Positions 60,895 to 64,000 of a DNA stretch of 64,000 nt are shown one piece after another. The translations under genes and the position numbers were made by a program. Position 1 is the stretch's first letter, and every line of letters begins with the position of its first letter. The stretch comes from Oscillospiraceae bacterium (GTDB lineage Bacteria > Bacillota > Clostridia > UMGS1840 > HGM11507), in the NCBI GenBank assembly GCA_015068525.1, contig SVKJ01000004.1:56881-120880 (forward strand), in the 5' to 3' direction. The notes beneath the pieces were generated by a model. The model worked only from the letters and a program-made list of their open reading frames with translations. It did not search any database and was not told the DNA's origin.

Positions 60895-60993
60895 ATGTTC
60901 TCCTCCGCATACTTGGAAATAATTCCTTTTTTACTTTGGTAATAAAACTATTCTATCATAAAAAAGAAAAAATTTCAATATAAAATTGCCTTT

Positions 60994-62079
60994 TTATTCT
61001 ATTTTTCCCTTTCCCAAATATTCAGAAACCTTTTTTTCCAGGTTAGAAAGCCGTATAGAAAGTTTATTTATTTCTATTCCCATTTTATAAAAAGGTGTAT
61101 CTTCTTTTTTAATTTCTCTCCCCATTACCTTTACACTGTTTTTGAAATTATATAAATCTTTATAAAGTATAAGTTCAGGTCTTCCGCTTTCCAATGTGCC
61201 AAATAAAGCCTCTGCTTTTTTCTCCTTATCTCTTACAGACAACGGGAATGACCTTATTTCTCCGTCACAAAAAAAGTTATACTGCGGAGAAAAGGAAATC
61301 TCGTTTATATCAGTCTTTCTTCCGAATGTAAAGTTGTAACGCTTTACAACTATCCACAGGTTTTTATTTTCTATCATCATTACTATTTCGTCAAACAAGT
61401 CTATAAAATCGAGTGGATAATCTTCATAGATAAAACCATCATCGTTTTGTTTTAATAACTTTAAAAAATACTTATTATTTTTTAAATATACAATATAAAA
61501 ATTATCAGAAAAATCGTTTATTATATGTACTATCTGCCCCTCGTCTATTTTTTCATACTCTGTAAAATCTTTTTTTGACCATCTGTAATTTTTATAACCA
61601 AACTCATTTTCTTTATTATAGAAAAAAATTCTGTCAAAACTTTCGTTTACAAAAGAAAAATATGTTTTATTAATAACATAATCGACTGCAAGAGGCGGTT
61701 CATTCTCGTTATCTACCAATTGAAAACATAAAATGTTATTATTGTTATATTCTATAATATAACTTAGTCCCAGCCAGTTGCCGTGAAGTTTTAATTTGAA
61801 ATATTTATCATAATATACCTGACTTTTATTATTAAGAAGAGTTGTTTTTATATAATTTTCACCATCTTCCTTTATAAAAACAATACTACCCTCTTTGTTC
61901 TGGCATACTATACCGACTTTTCCAAACCCTAAATCCTCTACCGCAAAATCCTTAACTCCGTCTTCATATATAACTTTATATTTATATGATTTTGACGACA
62001 AATCTTTTACACATATTCCGCCGTTTTCAAAGAAATAAAGAGTTCTTTCGTCTAAAGTTTTTATAATATAATCATACAT
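60994..62079 (-). CDS. Cytoplasmic protein of unknown function, beta-rich with C-terminal coiled coil
   Basis: 361 residues, no signal peptide or membrane segment. Residues 1-310 alternate short hydrophobic strands with charged turns (VIYEDGVKDFAVEDLGFG, KVGIVCQNKEGSIVF), resembling a beta-propeller but without a family signature. The last 40 residues (YKMGIEINKLSIRLSNLEKK) form a probable coiled coil. I do not recognise it. It is encoded 100 bases upstream of the LppM-like gene on the same strand. Confidence 0.7.
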   Translation of the reverse strand: MYDYIIKTLDERTLYFFENGGICVKDLSSKSYKYKVIYEDGVKDFAVEDLGFGKVGIVCQNKEGSIVFIKEDGENYIKTTLLNNKSQVYYDKYFKLKLHGNWLGLSYIIEYNNNNILCFQLVDNENEPPLAVDYVINKTYFSFVNESFDRIFFYNKENEFGYKNYRWSKKDFTEYEKIDEGQIVHIINDFSDNFYIVYLKNNKYFLKLLKQNDDGFIYEDYPLDFIDLFDEIVMMIENKNLWIVVKRYNFTFGRKTDINEISFSPQYNFFCDGEIRSFPLSVRDKEKKAEALFGTLESGRPELILYKDLYNFKNSVKVMGREIKKEDTPFYKMGIEINKLSIRLSNLEKKVSEYLGKGKIE

Positions 62080-62130
62080 ATAATCACCTGTAAGATTATA
62101 TGCTTTAATTTTAAAATATATGTTACCTCA

Positions 62131-62233
62131 CCTCATTTGCAAAGCAAATATATCGGGTTTTGAGAGAAACGAAAAACATATCGAATTTGTCGCAAGACAA
62201 ATATATCGAGTTGGCATTTATGCCAATATATCG
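62131..62233. repeat. ATATCG hairpin chain
   Basis: Four small stem-loops in a row, each followed by ATATCG: ATTTGCAAAGCAAAT, GTTTTGAGAGAAACGAAAAAC, ATTTGTCGCAAGACAAAT and TTGGCATTTATGCCAA. The best-preserved chain in the window. Confidence 0.75.
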
Positions 62234-62234
62234 A

Positions 62235-62266
62235 CAAAAAAGTCTGCCTAAAGCAGACTTTTTTAT
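62235..62266. terminator. Terminator of the stalk-domain gene
   Basis: AAAAAAGTCTGC (62235-62246) pairs perfectly with GCAGACTTTTTT (62252-62263). It directly follows the minus-strand gene ending at 62280. Confidence 0.88.
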
Positions 62267-62279
62267 ATTAGCGAATATT

Positions 62280-63794
62280 TTAATTTTCAATTGTTGTGAA
62301 GAGAATATTATATCCAGTAGAAGCACCTTCAACATGTATATTTGAACAACCATATTCAATATAAATAACTTGATTATCTGTTTTTAATGTTAATAATTGT
62401 TGAGAATCAGAAACTTTTCTGTTATCAATAACATTTAATCCATATTTTTCAACAATATTAGTAGGAATACCATCTAAAGGTTCAGGCATACCGAAAGAAA
62501 CTTTGTTATTTTCATCAAAGAAGACATACTTTTTAGTCCATTCAGTATCTGGTGCAACATAAGAATAGCCAGACAAAGTATAATAATCATTCATCATTGT
62601 CCATATACGCTGTCCAGTTTCTCCAAGAAATGAATTTAAAAACAATAATGTATTTTTATCGTGTCCTTTATTTGAAATTTCATTTCGTTTCCAACCATAT
62701 TGTTTTGAACCAGGATAATATCCTTCATAAGGTCTTTCATCAATAAAATACATTTTTGTAACATCTACCACAGGAAATCCATTGATTATAGAATAATAAG
62801 TTTTAGAAACATCTACATATTCATATCCCCATAAACCATCATCTAACAATTCATTCTCATTATTTCTTTTACCAAAATTTGTAACCCTATTAAGCGTTGA
62901 AAATTCAGGAAAATAAAGTCCGTAATCAAAAACAACTTTTTCTCCAACCTTATCGGTATAAAACCTAGAATAAACTTCTAAATTTTCATCAATAGTTTTA
63001 TTTTCATCAATTTTATACTCTTCATCATCACATTCAATAATTATATTGTTTGCTGTCCATCTGTAAGGGAAAACATCAATCATTTTTGTTCCTTCGAATC
63101 TACCATGACTTGCATCAACAATTATGATATCATCATATCCTTTTCGACAAGGATATTCAACATCATTTACAACAATTGTATCAGGATATTTTTCTTTATC
63201 ATATTCATAAGCAATTCTTTTTACAGGGTCATAAACAGGATTTTCAGAATTTAAATTAAAATCAATTGTTTGTTTGCCGATGAATTTATATATAACCTTA
63301 GATGCAAGGTCAGGTTTATCTTCCCATGTAACATCGTAGCCTAACGCATATCCGACAAATCTTGCAGGAATAACCATTCTGCCATTGACTGTTTTTGCGG
63401 ATACATCCATTTCTCTTGCAGCAGAAAATACCTGCAAACCGTTTTCGTCAGTTAAATTGATAGTTATTTCTTTTTTACCTATTACAAGCACGGCACCTGC
63501 TATGCAGTTAACATACTCTTTATCCTGATAGGTTATTTTATCACACAGCCTGTTTATTGTTACTGTTTGGGTACTATCGTCCCAAAGGACTTTAGCCCCC
63601 ATCTTTTCAGCAACCGCTCTTACGGGAACCAATGTTCTGTTTTCTTCAACAAATGGTCTTACATCTGTATATCCAATATAAGAATCATCAACAAAAACAT
63701 TTATGTTTTTCTGATATTCAACAGCAGATACATTAAAAAAACATACGATTAGCATAAGAACTACTGTTGTAATAACGCATAGAATCCTTTTCAT
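62280..63794 (-). CDS. Secreted protein with N-terminal copper-amine-oxidase-type stalk domain
   Basis: 504 residues. Signal peptide MKRILCVITTVVLMLIVCFF; ATG 63794 with GAGGA upstream is preferred over GTG 63806. Residues about 25-160 are the stalk domain (RTLVPVRAVAEKMGAKVLW, RMVIPARFVGYALGYDVTW), as in propeller paralogues 2 and 3. The rest (about 170-504) is an unassigned domain with aromatic-rich strands (SRFYTDKVGEKVVFDYGLYF, GYYPGSKQYGWKRNEISN). No catalytic motif is evident. Probably wall-associated. Confidence 0.8.
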   Translation of the reverse strand: MKRILCVITTVVLMLIVCFFNVSAVEYQKNINVFVDDSYIGYTDVRPFVEENRTLVPVRAVAEKMGAKVLWDDSTQTVTINRLCDKITYQDKEYVNCIAGAVLVIGKKEITINLTDENGLQVFSAAREMDVSAKTVNGRMVIPARFVGYALGYDVTWEDKPDLASKVIYKFIGKQTIDFNLNSENPVYDPVKRIAYEYDKEKYPDTIVVNDVEYPCRKGYDDIIIVDASHGRFEGTKMIDVFPYRWTANNIIIECDDEEYKIDENKTIDENLEVYSRFYTDKVGEKVVFDYGLYFPEFSTLNRVTNFGKRNNENELLDDGLWGYEYVDVSKTYYSIINGFPVVDVTKMYFIDERPYEGYYPGSKQYGWKRNEISNKGHDKNTLLFLNSFLGETGQRIWTMMNDYYTLSGYSYVAPDTEWTKKYVFFDENNKVSFGMPEPLDGIPTNIVEKYGLNVIDNRKVSDSQQLLTLKTDNQVIYIEYGCSNIHVEGASTGYNILFTTIEN

Positions 63795-63906
63795 AACATT
63801 CCTCACTTAAATTTTATCTTGCTTAGTAACTTAAATTAATTGCGACACATAAGGTTTAGATGCAGTCAATTTCAAAAGAGAATTCGTGTCGTGTTAGGAA
63901 CAAAAA

Positions 63907-64000
63907 TCATCTTTTAAATTTATTTATCCATTCTAAAATCTCGTCGTATTTCATATCTCCCGAAGCAACCGATAAACCAAAATCTACAACATCTTCATTT
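63907..64000 (-). CDS. C-terminal end of a protein cut by the window edge
   Basis: The last 30 codons of a minus-strand frame, ending NEDVVDFGLSVASGDMKYDE then ILEWINKFKR and TGA at 63907-63909. Too little remains for a family call. The end is an amphipathic helix. Confidence 0.45.
   Translation of the reverse strand, partial: NEDVVDFGLSVASGDMKYDEILEWINKFKR

Noticed and set aside
62131..62233. CRISPR array
   Set aside because: The constant part is only six bases and the variable parts are palindromes; no cas genes are in the window.

Overview
This window comes from a low-GC, Gram-positive, probably anaerobic and spore-forming member of the Clostridia. The evidence is the MurT/GatD peptidoglycan amidation pair, PlsY, a TmcAL-Pta-AckA-YceD-L32 run, a Der/DUF512 pair, SpoIIE behind a Spo0A-type promoter, and many signal-peptide proteins with S-layer homology (SLH), LamG-like and copper-amine-oxidase-type 'stalk' domains. 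The secreted proteins suggest a polysaccharide-using gut or rumen lineage. That is inference; no rRNA or other taxonomic marker is present.

Layout. 1-2.4 kb: a restriction-modification locus with two m5C methyltransferases (the first cut by the window edge) and a probable PD-(D/E)XK endonuclease. 2.6-10.5 kb: a small amidase, a membrane protein, then core genes on the minus strand (gatD, murT, gpsA, plsY, der, a DUF512 radical-SAM protein). 10.5-13 kb: a sugar isomerase-like protein, an esterase and a repeat-rich stretch. 13.2-19.3 kb: rpmF, yceD, ackA, pta, tmcAL, a Gfo/Idh oxidoreductase and an AraC regulator. 19.4-27.4 kb: YitT protein, alanine-dehydrogenase-like protein, lipoprotein, GNAT acetyltransferase, overlapping gltX-glnS, and a mannonate-oxidoreductase-like SDR.

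27.5-51 kb is the accessory heart of the window. Minus-strand genes run from a LamG/SLH-like protein through three tandem giant secreted beta-propeller proteins, a GH20-like hexosaminidase, an orphan solute-binding lipoprotein, a cohesin-like protein and a dockerin-like protein. Gaps are tiny or genes overlap, so it looks like one transcription unit of eight genes. Three further secreted proteins and a 45-residue small ORF lie upstream, and a divergent AraC regulator lies at 51.4 kb. I read this as a surface machine for capturing and sensing a glycan. The propellers have no function I can name.

52.7-64 kb: rpsU, spoIIE, a MBOAT/DHHW/DUF4358 polymer-acetylation cluster, an LppM-like lipoprotein, an unknown protein, a stalk-domain protein and a partial gene.

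The most unusual signal is between genes. Two families of roughly 270-290 bp elements (called A and B here) keep a similar fold: a long outer stem enclosing inner hairpins. Their stem sequences differ between copies but pair within each copy. They occur as directly adjoining A/B composites at 55.5-56.0 and 59.6-60.1 kb, and A occurs alone at 12.8 kb. Around them, and elsewhere, are chains of small hairpins joined by constant linkers (ATATCG or GTGAAGTT). This is a candidate undescribed structured RNA or single-strand-DNA element. A second notable point is a GatD whose catalytic His position is Asp.
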